NCBI RefSeq assembly: GCF_003851125.1
Contig: NZ_BGOW01000021.1
Span: 1 to 64,000 of the forward strand
Direction of reading: 5' to 3'
From: Sulfuriferula multivorans
GTDB taxonomy: Bacteria; Pseudomonadota; Gammaproteobacteria; Burkholderiales; Sulfuriferulaceae
Length of the DNA stretch: 64,000 nucleotides
Shown here: positions 54,630 through 62,796 of the stretch, piece by piece
How positions within the stretch are numbered: the first letter of the stretch is position 1
How the letters are laid out: each line of letters begins with the position of its first letter
The notes under the pieces: generated by a model
Told to the model about the DNA's origin: nothing
Seen by the model: the letters and a program-made list of their open reading frames with translations, nothing else
The model's database searches: none
Position numbers and translations under genes: made by a program

Positions 54630-57467
54630 CTACGCTCGGGACAGGTTGAGCGCGAGCAGGCGACGCAGGATTTCCTCGTCGGTCATCTCTGGCGTGTAGT
54701 CGTTCCAGCCGTAAGCCTGGGCGACGGCCGCATCCAGCGTCTTATGGGCGTTGTCGAGCCACGCGGGGCGGGCGTTGTAGAGGTTGGTCAGGGTGCGTTT
54801 TTTCAGCTCGGCCTCATGCCCCGGTTTGGCAACCGGGCGCGCGGGGTAGCCGGCTTTTTCTTCTTCCGCTGTGCGCACCCAGTCCACCCACTCCGGCGGG
54901 TTGAGCCAGTTTTCGCGCAGCGTGTTCAAAGCTTGCGCGGCGGTGTCGATCCCGGCTGCTGCGGGATTGCTGTAATCGGCTGGCGCGAGGTTGGGCGTCA
55001 GCCCTTCGGGGAAGGGGAAGGTCTCGAAGGTGGTGGTCGGTGTGTAGCGTGGCCGATCTTCCAGACTGGTGCCGAGGCGCAACGCCCATAGTTCGTGAAA
55101 ACGCGAGTGGAGGATGCCAAAAGTGGTGTAATCGGAACGAGCAACAGCCACCACCTGACAGTCTGGAAGCATTGATTGTTCTAACCAAACAAACAGCCGA
55201 TGTTTCGCAACACGCGGCGTGCCAATATACCGCTTGAGCGGTGCCAGAGCAGTGCGTAAGTCATCATTAGAGCGTTTGTGTAACCACCAAATACTACCAG
55301 CACGAGGATCGCGATTTCCATCGCGGGTTGGCTTAACATGTTTCTCGGCATGAGCGAATGGCTGCTCGTAGAGTGCAGCCACTTCGATAGTGGTATTACC
55401 GCCGAAATCAACAATCCAAGTATCGGAAGGGCGGCGAGTTATATCCATACCATTCACCCAAGGTCGCACAACATTGCTGCTTGGCTTTCCGTTCGCATTA
55501 GGTTGTTTGAGCCATTGGCGCGCAATATCGCCGGGGATATCGAATGGGCCATTCTTTTGCGTACCAATGAAGGACATGCCCGCATTCGCTTTCAGGGGCT
55601 TGGCCTGCGTGAGATTCAGCCCATCACCTGCGGTCAGGTCGGCGTGAATGGCCTCGACGGCCTTGCCGTCCAGTATCGCGCCTGCGATATTTCCGAAACA
55701 CACCAGCGACACGCGCACCGCAGCGCCCTCGTTGATCCATTCCTCGTCGCTCCACGCAGTGAAGATGCGGGTGGTGTCACAGATGCGTGCCAGCACTTTC
55801 TGGTTCGCGCCGCCGCGTATCGAGTTGGTCGCAACCAGCCCGGCGCGCTGGCACTTGCCCGTTTCAATCTGTGCGCGCGCTTTCTCGAACCAATAGGTCA
55901 CCAAGTCCGCGCCGCCCGCTACCCGGTCTGCATAGCACTTGCGCAGGGCTTCGGTGTAGTCGTCGCCCAACTCGCTGCGCATCTTGGAACCGCCTAAAAA
56001 AGGCGGGTTGCCGATGATGACGTCCACCCCCGGCCATTGCGCTTCGCTGCCATCCGCTTTCAGCACCGCATCGCGGTTTTCGATGTGGTCGAGCGGCTGC
56101 AGGATGGGGTTGTTGCGGATGGGGTAGCCGTTTTTCAGCATCCACTGGATTTCGCCGATCCACACGGTGACGCGCGCGAGTTCGGCGGCATAGGGGTTGA
56201 GTTCAATGCCCAGCACGTTGGCGGGCGAGGCTTCAATGCTGATTTGTCGGTGTAGACCGATGGTTTCGGCATCGAGGTTGGCTTTGTGTTCGAGGTCTTT
56301 CAATGTGCGCAGCGCAAGGTATAAAAAGTTACCGCTACCACACGCAGGGTCAAGCACTCGGAAGTTCTTGATACGTTCGAGATAGGCGTGGAACAACCCA
56401 TAACCTTCTTTCATTTCCTTGTTTGGGGTATCTCGCTTTTTTCCAGTCAGAGCAAACTTTGGATATAGCTCGCTTATTTTCTGCTTGATAACCTCCCATT
56501 CCCTGGTCAGCGGTTCGACGATGACGGGGTTGATAATGCGCAGTATGGATTGCTGGTCGGTATAGTGCGCGCCGAGTTGGGAGCGTTTCTTCGGGTCGAG
56601 GCCGCGCTCGAACAGGGTGCCGAATATCGACGGTTCGATCCCGCTCCAGTTCAGTTGCGCCGCCTGAAACAGTATTTTTATTTCGGCGGATTCCAGCGGC
56701 AAAACTTCGACTTTCTCGAACAGGCCGCCGTTGAACCAGTGAATATCTTCCAGCGCGAAGTCGCCGCCTTTGCGCATCGCGTTGAACAATTCTTCCAGGC
56801 GCGCGGACAATTTGGCCGGGTCTTGCTGGCTCTTGTTCAGCAAGCGCTCGAACAGTTTTCCGGGCAGCAGTTCGGCATCTTCGGCAAACAGACAGAACAG
56901 GCATTGATTGAGGAAGTGCGCCACGCTCTGCGGGGCATGTCCTCTGGCGTTCAGCGACTGCGCCAGCGCAGCGAACTTGCCTGCGGCTTCTTCGGTGATC
57001 TGGGTGATGGTGCGCTTGGGGTGGAACTTGTCCGGGTCGGTGAACAGCCAGCGCAGTTTGTCCAGATTTTCCGGTTCGCCGAGGTGTTCGAGCCCGATGG
57101 TGTGCACCTCGGACGGCGCGTTGGTGAAATGGGTGTGGATTTCGATGATGCTGGTATCGCACACCACCAGCAACGGCGGGTTGTCCAACGCCAGCGCGTA
57201 GGTCATCAACTGTTTCAGGGCTTCGCCCAGGTTGCGCCGCGTGGCCTTGTATTCGAAAGCGAAAAAGCCTTTTTTCCACACGTCGGCCCAGCCTTGCCCG
57301 GCGCCGGTGCGGGTCGCGCCGCGTTCGAAGCAATAGGTGTCGTGGCTGGAGGGTGAGGGAGTGGGCAGGTCCAGCAATGCGCACAGGTCGATAAAGTGGA
57401 GCTGGTAACTGGCGCGCTCCTTGAGCGGGTTGTCACGCCACTTTTCGATAAACTGCTTGGGGGTCAT
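54630..57467 (-). CDS. Type IIG restriction-modification enzyme (MmeI-like, single polypeptide)
   Basis: The 945-residue protein joins nuclease, methyltransferase and target-recognition parts. The N-terminal region has an Asp62 ... Glu72-x-Lys74 pattern (GWADVWKKGFFAFEYKA), fitting a PD-(D/E)XK nuclease. A helical spacer with LFCLFAEDAELLPG follows. The gamma-class N6-adenine methyltransferase has motif I DPACGSGNF (373-381) and motif IV NPPF (487-490). The last 350 residues should recognise the DNA target. It would cut unmodified DNA and protect its own site, acting against phage and plasmids. It stands alone, after about 125 bases of non-coding DNA, so recent acquisition is plausible. Confidence 0.87.
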   Translation of the reverse strand: MTPKQFIEKWRDNPLKERASYQLHFIDLCALLDLPTPSPSSHDTYCFERGATRTGAGQGWADVWKKGFFAFEYKATRRNLGEALKQLMTYALALDNPPLLVVCDTSIIEIHTHFTNAPSEVHTIGLEHLGEPENLDKLRWLFTDPDKFHPKRTITQITEEAAGKFAALAQSLNARGHAPQSVAHFLNQCLFCLFAEDAELLPGKLFERLLNKSQQDPAKLSARLEELFNAMRKGGDFALEDIHWFNGGLFEKVEVLPLESAEIKILFQAAQLNWSGIEPSIFGTLFERGLDPKKRSQLGAHYTDQQSILRIINPVIVEPLTREWEVIKQKISELYPKFALTGKKRDTPNKEMKEGYGLFHAYLERIKNFRVLDPACGSGNFLYLALRTLKDLEHKANLDAETIGLHRQISIEASPANVLGIELNPYAAELARVTVWIGEIQWMLKNGYPIRNNPILQPLDHIENRDAVLKADGSEAQWPGVDVIIGNPPFLGGSKMRSELGDDYTEALRKCYADRVAGGADLVTYWFEKARAQIETGKCQRAGLVATNSIRGGANQKVLARICDTTRIFTAWSDEEWINEGAAVRVSLVCFGNIAGAILDGKAVEAIHADLTAGDGLNLTQAKPLKANAGMSFIGTQKNGPFDIPGDIARQWLKQPNANGKPSSNVVRPWVNGMDITRRPSDTWIVDFGGNTTIEVAALYEQPFAHAEKHVKPTRDGNRDPRAGSIWWLHKRSNDDLRTALAPLKRYIGTPRVAKHRLFVWLEQSMLPDCQVVAVARSDYTTFGILHSRFHELWALRLGTSLEDRPRYTPTTTFETFPFPEGLTPNLAPADYSNPAAAGIDTAAQALNTLRENWLNPPEWVDWVRTAEEEKAGYPARPVAKPGHEAELKKRTLTNLYNARPAWLDNAHKTLDAAVAQAYGWNDYTPEMTDEEILRRLLALNLSRA

Positions 57468-57824
57468 CTGCTCGGCACCAGTTTTTTAACTGGAGCATGG
57501 TGCTATGCGGGAGGTAAGTTGTAAAGCCGCGATTTTGCGCGCGCTTCCGTTTGTCTTTCCTGGTATTGAATACGTTTTTCTCTAATCGGTTATATCTGAG
57601 GCGGTTCGATGACCAAGTGCAAATAGCGCAGCATGATGCTGCCTGAAATCGAAAATCTGCCCGGCACGCCGATCACGATGCAGTCATCATGCGCATCTAA
57701 ACACAGGCCTAAATCGAGTTTTGTGATTGAATGGCTCAGCTCGACCCGTTTCAGATTTTCAAGCAAGTAAAATCGGAGACACGCACTCCGCCCATTCGAA
57801 GTCGAAAAAGCAAGGAACGCCAAG
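57468..57824. other. Intergenic region with a possible gene remnant
   Basis: About 355 bases between divergent genes, so it should hold both promoters. On the minus strand a frame from about 57760 to 57590 reads like protein (CIVIGVPGRFSISGSIML then RYLHLVIEPP), but its upstream part is antisense to the ABC gene and lacks a start. It may be the C-terminal remnant of a lost gene; I do not recognise it. Confidence 0.4.
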
Positions 57825-59588
57825 GTGTTTGAGAACGACAAACAAAAATCCCTCACAGAAGGCCATGCTGTTGACTTCCAGCGCATGATCCGCTTTGATC
57901 GTCATCTGTGGCGGCGCTTCAGGGCAATAGCGGCTCCCTACTGGTCAGGGGAAGAGAAATGGCAAGCCAGGGGGCTGCTTGTCCTGCTGGTGGTGCTGTT
58001 ATTGGGGCAGACGGGATTCGCCGTGCTGTTCAACCAGTTGACCGGGGAATTCACCTCGGCGCTGGCGGCAAAGAATGCGGACAGGTTCTGGACTGCCATC
58101 AAAGAGTGTCTCGTCATCCTGGTCGTGGCCGTACCGATTTATGCGTTTTACTACTATGTGCGGGACAAGCTCGGTATTTACTGGCGGCGCTGGCTGACCC
58201 GACATTTTCTGGGCAGCTATTTCAGCAATCAGGCTTATTACGAACTGAATGCCAACGCCGAGATCGACAACCCCGATCAGCGTATTGCCGAGGACATCAA
58301 TACCTTTACCCAGAGATCCCTCTATTTTCTGCTGGTGCTGATCGGCGCACTGCTGGATCTCATGGCTTTCAGTGGCGTGCTCTGGTCGATTTCCACAGAA
58401 CTGGTCTTTTTTCTGATCATTTATGCGATTGCCGGCACGGCGGTCACGCTGCTGGTGTTTGGCAAAGTCCTGATCGGGCTCAACTTCTACCAACTCAAAC
58501 GCGAAGCCAATTTCCGCTTCAGCCTGGTGCGCATTCGCGAAAACGCCGAAGCCATTGCCTTCTATCGCGGCGAGGCACAGGAGTCACGGCAGGTCGGCCA
58601 GCGTTTCAATGAAGCCTTCAGCAATTACAACAAACTCATCCGGGCGCAACTGAACCTGAACCTGTTCCAGTATGGCTACAGTTTCATGACCATCATTTTG
58701 CCCAGCGCCATCATTGCCGGGCGGGTGCTTTCGGGGGAGCTGGAGGTCGGGCGCGCGATTCAGGCGGCCGGGGCTTTTGCAGCGATCTTGAGCGCGCTGA
58801 CGATCATCGTGGATAACTTCGAAAGCTTCAGCAGATTTGCCGCAGGGATAGATCGTCTCAGCAGCTTCGCCGGATTCCTCGCCGATAAAGACACCGCACC
58901 GCCGCAAAACGGGGATCGCATTGCTTTGGTGCAGGATTCCCGTCTGGTCATCGAAAATCTCACCTTGCAGACGCCGAATCATGAGCGAACCCTGATCAGC
59001 AACCTTTCCCTGACGATCAATCCGGGCGAGGGGGTGATGATCGTGGGTGCCAGCGGCTGCGGTAAAAGTTCGTTGTTGCGCGCCATTGCCGGTCTGTGGC
59101 ACTCCGGAAGCGGTTGCATCATCCGGCCGGACACCAGGGAAATGCTGTTTCTGCCGCAACGGCCCTACATGCTGCTGGGCAGCCTGCGCAGCCAGCTGCT
59201 GTATCCGCTGCAGGATAGCGAAATAATGGATGAGGAACTGCTGCAGTTGCTGGATTGCGTCAACCTGCCTGATATCGCCGCCCGGCTGGGTGGCCTGGAT
59301 GCCGAGCTGGACTGGGCAAAGGTACTGTCAGTGGGCGAGCAACAGCGCGTGGCCTTTGCCCGCGTGCTGCTCGCCGCACCCCGCTACGCCATCCTCGATG
59401 AAGCGACCAGCGCCCTGGATATCGCCAATGAGGACAGTTTGTATCGGCAGTTGGCGGGCAGCTCCACCACGCTGGTCAGCGTCGGCCATCGCCCCTCCAT
59501 TCTGAAATATCACCCGCAGGTGCTGGAACTCGACGGGAATGGCGGATGGCAACTGTATGCGGCGGATGACTACCGCTTTAATCGGTAA
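57825..59588 (+). CDS. ABCD-type (SbmA/BacA-YddA-like) ABC transporter, fused
   Basis: The 587-residue protein has an N-terminal six-helix domain of the SbmA/BacA type (residues about 50-330; WRRWLTRHFLGSYFSNQAYYEL and NPDQRIAEDINTFTQ are typical). The C-terminal ATPase has Walker A GASGCGKSSLLRAIAGLW, FLPQRPYMLLGSLRSQLLYP, signature LSVGEQQRVAFARVL and Walker B AILDEATSALD. Relatives import peptides or vitamin B12, or move fatty-acyl compounds. It starts at a GTG preceded by AAGGA. Substrate unknown. Confidence 0.87.
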   Translation: MFENDKQKSLTEGHAVDFQRMIRFDRHLWRRFRAIAAPYWSGEEKWQARGLLVLLVVLLLGQTGFAVLFNQLTGEFTSALAAKNADRFWTAIKECLVILVVAVPIYAFYYYVRDKLGIYWRRWLTRHFLGSYFSNQAYYELNANAEIDNPDQRIAEDINTFTQRSLYFLLVLIGALLDLMAFSGVLWSISTELVFFLIIYAIAGTAVTLLVFGKVLIGLNFYQLKREANFRFSLVRIRENAEAIAFYRGEAQESRQVGQRFNEAFSNYNKLIRAQLNLNLFQYGYSFMTIILPSAIIAGRVLSGELEVGRAIQAAGAFAAILSALTIIVDNFESFSRFAAGIDRLSSFAGFLADKDTAPPQNGDRIALVQDSRLVIENLTLQTPNHERTLISNLSLTINPGEGVMIVGASGCGKSSLLRAIAGLWHSGSGCIIRPDTREMLFLPQRPYMLLGSLRSQLLYPLQDSEIMDEELLQLLDCVNLPDIAARLGGLDAELDWAKVLSVGEQQRVAFARVLLAAPRYAILDEATSALDIANEDSLYRQLAGSSTTLVSVGHRPSILKYHPQVLELDGNGGWQLYAADDYRFNR

Positions 59589-59788
59589 CCTCCAGTTTCT
59601 TTGATCGGTGTGATCTTGGCGTTCAACAGCCTGGATACCGGGCATTCCACCTTGGCAAGGTGAGCGATGGTCAGCGCCTGGATGTTGGCAAGCAGATCAA
59701 GAGACACGGTGGCGATCGAAAACGCGCCATCGACATGGATAGCTGCAGCAGTTCCGGAACCCTGGAGGATGTATAAAGATTCGACACC
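59570..59788 (-). pseudogene. C-terminal fragment of an OsmC/Ohr-family protein
   Basis: An open minus-strand frame with no start codon encodes GTAAAIHVDGAFSIATVSLD, then about 20 residues leading to AKVECPVSRLLNAKIT and a short tail. The CPVSRLLN motif with the second redox cysteine and the AIH...F.I pattern are hallmarks of OsmC-family peroxidase proteins. The N-terminal half, with the first cysteine, is gone, and a stop closes the frame at 59789-59791. The 3' end overlaps the last codons of the ABC gene. I read it as a decayed gene. Confidence 0.6.
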
Positions 59789-59908
59789 TTAACTTATTGG
59801 TTGAGAGTCATTCCATAGTGACGAGCAACGATCAGTTTTTTCTTATGCTGAGTAAATCGCCCAGGACGCATACCGGGGAAACTGGATTCAGGCTTACAAG
59901 AGGTCCGT

Positions 59909-59956
59909 CCGCTGAACCCATCGTGGCTGCCGGAAAGCCCTCGATGGGTTCAGCGG
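59909..59956. terminator. Long perfect inverted repeat after the DsrE-like gene
   Basis: CCGCTGAACCCATCG (59909-59923) and CGATGGGTTCAGCGG (59942-59956) form a 15-pair perfect stem around an 18-base loop that itself holds GGCT/AGCC. It begins six bases after the DsrE-like stop codon on the minus strand. No T run follows, so it may be a transcript-end stem, a bidirectional terminator, or a mobile palindromic element. Confidence 0.5.
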
Positions 59957-59962
59957 CACGCG

Positions 59963-60517
59963 TTACGGCGTAATGGAGAGGTAGCCGGATTTTTCCAGAT
60001 CGACCATGGCGCCGATGCCGGATGTAACGATACGGCTATAGGGGAGAATGTCATGGGGCGTGTAGCCTTTCAATTTCATCGCTACGGCGCACTCCTCCAT
60101 TTTTACGCCGCCTTTGTTGAGCGCATCCAGTATCGCCAGGTTGGGATTGCCTTTGGGGTGTGGCTGTTTCACTTTCTGGTCGTAAGCTTCGTCAGTCAGC
60201 AGAAACTGCGCACCGTCGCCCCGGAACACCATCACGATTTCATAATCCTTGCCGGGTTTCATGCCGAGGGCAGTGTATTGATCGTAGAGATTTTTGGCCG
60301 CCAGCACCTGCTTGCTGATGCCATTGGGAACGGTATCCGCATAATTGACCTGAATAGCAACCTTAAGTCCGGTCTGGTTGGTGATCTGCAATGGCGGCTT
60401 GGTGTTGTTCGCCACGCTATCGCTGGTCTCTGCAAAAGCCGTCGTTGAAATGCCCTGCAATGATAGGATTAGAAGGCCAGCGAGGGCCAGGGCGATTGGC
60501 CGCTTGTTGTTGCGCAT
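59963..60517 (-). CDS. Secreted DsrE-family protein
   Basis: The 184-residue precursor has a signal peptide (residues 1-28, ending TAFA). The mature domain has LKVAIQVNYADTVPNGISKQ, NLYDQYTALGMKPGKDYEIV, MVFRGDGAQFLLTDEAY, EECAVAMKLKGYTPHDILPY and a final GIGAMVDLEKSGYLSI, the layout of DsrE/DsrF-like proteins. The single cysteine in EECAVAMK is at the position used for sulfur transfer in some members. Cytoplasmic DsrE relatives act in sulfur relay; secreted forms are poorly known. The start at 60517 has AAGGA upstream, and the frame opens at 60628. Confidence 0.8.
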   Translation of the reverse strand: MRNNKRPIALALAGLLILSLQGISTTAFAETSDSVANNTKPPLQITNQTGLKVAIQVNYADTVPNGISKQVLAAKNLYDQYTALGMKPGKDYEIVMVFRGDGAQFLLTDEAYDQKVKQPHPKGNPNLAILDALNKGGVKMEECAVAMKLKGYTPHDILPYSRIVTSGIGAMVDLEKSGYLSITP

Positions 60518-60723
60518 GATTTTTTCCTTGTTCGTGATTGGGTGAGCTGCTGTTAAAGCCCGCGGAGGTTCAGACAATTGATGCGGCGGGATCGGCAATG
60601 CCTTGAATACTTTCAAGAGCACGAACAATTAGTGTGAGGTCAAACAAATTAGTTCATTCTAATACACTGTTTAATCCAGCCAGAATCCACTTGTCCGGCT
60701 TGGCCGGTTCGAAACCTGGCTGG
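60518..60723. other. Intergenic region upstream of the secreted DsrE-like gene
   Basis: It should contain the promoter of the DsrE-like gene. Visible dyads are ATTAG-N6-CTAAT (60648-60663) and CCAGCC ... GGCTGG (60676-60723). A GGTTCGAAACC stretch at 60706-60716 resembles a tRNA T-arm, but no tRNA can be folded around it. Confidence 0.35.
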
Positions 60724-60739
60724 TGGCCGGAACCTTGCT
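60724..60739 (+). promoter_or_regulatory. Possible sigma-54 promoter before a candidate small RNA
   Basis: TGGCCGGAACCTTGCT has GG and GC exactly ten bases apart and fits the sigma-54 consensus as well as the two promoters upstream of bactofilin and the EF-hand gene. The predicted start is near 60750. No GTCGC-N6-GCGAC dyad is seen upstream. Confidence 0.4.
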
Positions 60740-60749
60740 AAGAGTTCAA

Positions 60750-60816
60750 CGGCAGAAAAGCCGTCGCCCCAGTCATTACGTGGGGCCTAGTGCTGCGCTC
60801 TTCGGGAGATTTTTTT
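60750..60816 (+). ncRNA. Candidate small RNA with stacked hairpins
   Basis: Immediately after the possible sigma-54 promoter come ACGGC-AGAAAA-GCCGT (60749-60764) and GCCCCA-N9-TGGGGC (60766-60786). A short CTC-TTCGG-GAG stem and seven Ts (60810-60816) follow. No protein frame fits. The layout resembles a small RNA of about 67 bases with a weak terminator. It matches no family I can name. Confidence 0.3.
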
Positions 60817-61080
60817 GCGTGGGAAAAAACATGCGGGCGGTGTCAGCCATACTATGGCTTTAAGCCTTTCAGAATAGACATTTTACAAGCGATTTTTAGA
60901 AATATACCCACAAATGTATCCACAGACGTACGGCGCTTGAAAATTTTGGTGGTGGGTGCGGTTGCATCTTCGCAGTCGATTTAAGGCTTTCATGGGGTTG
61001 TTTCGATAATCTCTTTCATGGGGTGTTTTGAGAACTCGGCCAGCAGTCAAAACCACGCGTGCGCGTATTGGTCGGAATAT
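60817..61080. other. Intergenic region, no gene seen
   Basis: A 64-codon plus-strand frame at 60790-60984 has no ribosome-binding site and runs through the candidate RNA. I see no other structure. Confidence 0.4.
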
Positions 61081-61359
61081 TTAGTTTTTCCCTTTGTCCA
61101 GATAACCGCGCCTGGCTTCCATACAATTAATTTCTTCAATGGATGCGCACGGCAGCCCTGCCCGGCATTTTCTGGATTCTTTGAGTAGCCAGCATCCAAA
61201 CAGCCAAGCCTTGCGGATCGTGAACCTGAAAGCGTTACGACTGGAGCCGCCTTGCCTTCGAGTGTGCGCGCACCTGTGCTGTGCGTCCAGGCTTGCCAAC
61301 CATGGATCAGGGCGGATTGCCCGCGCTTTCTGTTCGTCCGTCCATTTTCTAGCAGCCAT
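61081..61359 (-). pseudogene. Frameshifted small phage-type protein (STGARTxEGK family)
   Basis: The reading frame begins MAARKWTDEQKAR. Its middle makes sense only in the next frame, where it reads QSALIHGWQAWTHSTGARTL, EGKAA; it then returns to the first frame for SSRNAFR. Two compensating shifts, near 61320 and 61248, therefore break an ancestral gene of the small protein type with a TGARTxEGK motif found around prophages and mobile regions. The remainder of the frame does not look conserved. Confidence 0.6.
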
Positions 61360-61458
61360 CAATCGCCTTAAACAAATAGTTCGTTTGGCAAGTTTGCCAA
61401 GATCGCCGAAAGCGCACGGTTATCGTCAGCACTCATAACAACGATGCGCACATACTGG

Positions 61459-62598
61459 TCAGCTTACACGTCGACGCATGTATGGATATTCCACAAACCG
61501 GTACGTAACAGAAGAAGCCAGAATCAGTACTGTTCCAGCCAAGGCAATGACACCCCAATATTGAACTGCTTGCATCCCCTTAATCGGCAGCGCTAAATTG
61601 ACCATATAAAGCAATAAAAAAAGGATTGGGCTATGCAATAGGTAAATGCTGTAGCTCATCGCGCCTACTGCCCTAGCTGGTTTGCTAGTCAATAATCCGA
61701 ACAAATTATTTCCAGAAACGACGATGAAAAAAATTCCAAACAAGATCAATTCTGCTTGTATGGAATAGGCGGTGTCGAAACGCCAAAACAAGATCATCAG
61801 CAATCCGGAAGCAAGTAGGGTTGCCACTGAGCCTTGAAGTAAACGGTTAAACTTCTGCTCACTCTTATCCAGAAGCCAGGCTGTCACTGCGCCAAAAATA
61901 AAACATAGCAGAACGATATGCAAGGAATATTTAAGCACCAATACTGCGGTTAGCGCGGCCAGAACAAAAAAAGCGATATCACGGTATGCCCAAGCTAGCA
62001 GTGGTAACAAAAGGTAGAAAATCCATTCATACCTCAGTGTCCAGTAGACCGAGTTAATAAGCCAGCTGTTTCCCAAACCATTGATATCTGGTTGATCCAT
62101 AAATCCAAAAGACATCCAGTGCAACATTGTCATAGCCAGTCTCGGATACGATGATCTGAGCATAAATCCGCCAGCGACATAGGCAACACCAAACACTACC
62201 AGGACAGATACTATATACATCGGCAACAGCCGCTTAACTCTAGAATTGAGTAAGCTCTTTACATTTATGCGCCCCTTCGCCCGTATCGCTTTTGACCAGA
62301 ATAAAAAACCGGTAATCATGAAAAATAGTGCCACAGCACTTTGGCCAAGCAGGGTATAAAAACGTGAGGGCGGCACTTCCCAAATGCCAGTTGCATAGAA
62401 GAAATAAAAAATAACCGCATGGTGAAAAAATACACCTAATGCCAGAAAGCCTCTCAGCCCATCAAGCGACAAATACTTATCTTGTGTATCACTTACTTGC
62501 GATTGATAGAAGCTGCTGCTATGCAACAGTATTGCCGCAATCAATAACAGCAAACAGCTAATGACAAAATAGGGGATCTGGTTGGTAATCGTAAGCAT
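61459..62598 (-). CDS. Acyltransferase 3 family membrane protein (OafA/YrhL-like)
   Basis: The 379-residue protein has about ten membrane helices and the family start YLSLDGLRGFLALGVFFHHA (residues about 41-60) with the conserved His pair. Further on come YTLLGQSAVALFFMITGFLFW and SYSIYLLHSPILFLLL. Members O-acetylate or otherwise acylate sugars of LPS O-antigen, capsule or nodulation factors. AT-rich composition and lone position in an accessory zone fit horizontally acquired surface variation. Substrate unknown. Confidence 0.88.
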   Translation of the reverse strand: MLTITNQIPYFVISCLLLLIAAILLHSSSFYQSQVSDTQDKYLSLDGLRGFLALGVFFHHAVIFYFFYATGIWEVPPSRFYTLLGQSAVALFFMITGFLFWSKAIRAKGRINVKSLLNSRVKRLLPMYIVSVLVVFGVAYVAGGFMLRSSYPRLAMTMLHWMSFGFMDQPDINGLGNSWLINSVYWTLRYEWIFYLLLPLLAWAYRDIAFFVLAALTAVLVLKYSLHIVLLCFIFGAVTAWLLDKSEQKFNRLLQGSVATLLASGLLMILFWRFDTAYSIQAELILFGIFFIVVSGNNLFGLLTSKPARAVGAMSYSIYLLHSPILFLLLYMVNLALPIKGMQAVQYWGVIALAGTVLILASSVTYRFVEYPYMRRRVS

Positions 62599-62796
62599 GG
62601 GTAGATACTTGGATCAAACAGTTGGAATAATACCTGTAATTGCAAATGATCCTACCCCTTATTCCTTTCTTTTAGCATCTTCATTACATGGCGCATCGCA
62701 TCATTTCGCTGGCCTATCCCTAGCCCCCTGCCATCGCACCCATCCCGCACGCATGCCCTAGGGTGGAACGCTTGTTGTGTAATTGTTAGCGCGCTT
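62599..62796. other. Intergenic region, no gene seen
   Basis: About 200 bases between the Sel1 gene end and the acyltransferase start, likely holding the acyltransferase promoter. The reading at 62652-62918 is a shadow of the Sel1 gene. Confidence 0.4.

Noticed and set aside
57590-57886. 98-codon minus-strand ORF
   Set aside because: Its first third is antisense to the ABC transporter start; only the rest looks protein-like, so it is mentioned as a possible remnant, not a gene.
60706-60716. GGTTCGAAACC, resembling a tRNA T-arm
   Set aside because: No acceptor, D or anticodon stem can be drawn around it.
60790-60984. 64-codon plus-strand ORF
   Set aside because: No ribosome-binding site; begins inside the candidate RNA hairpins.
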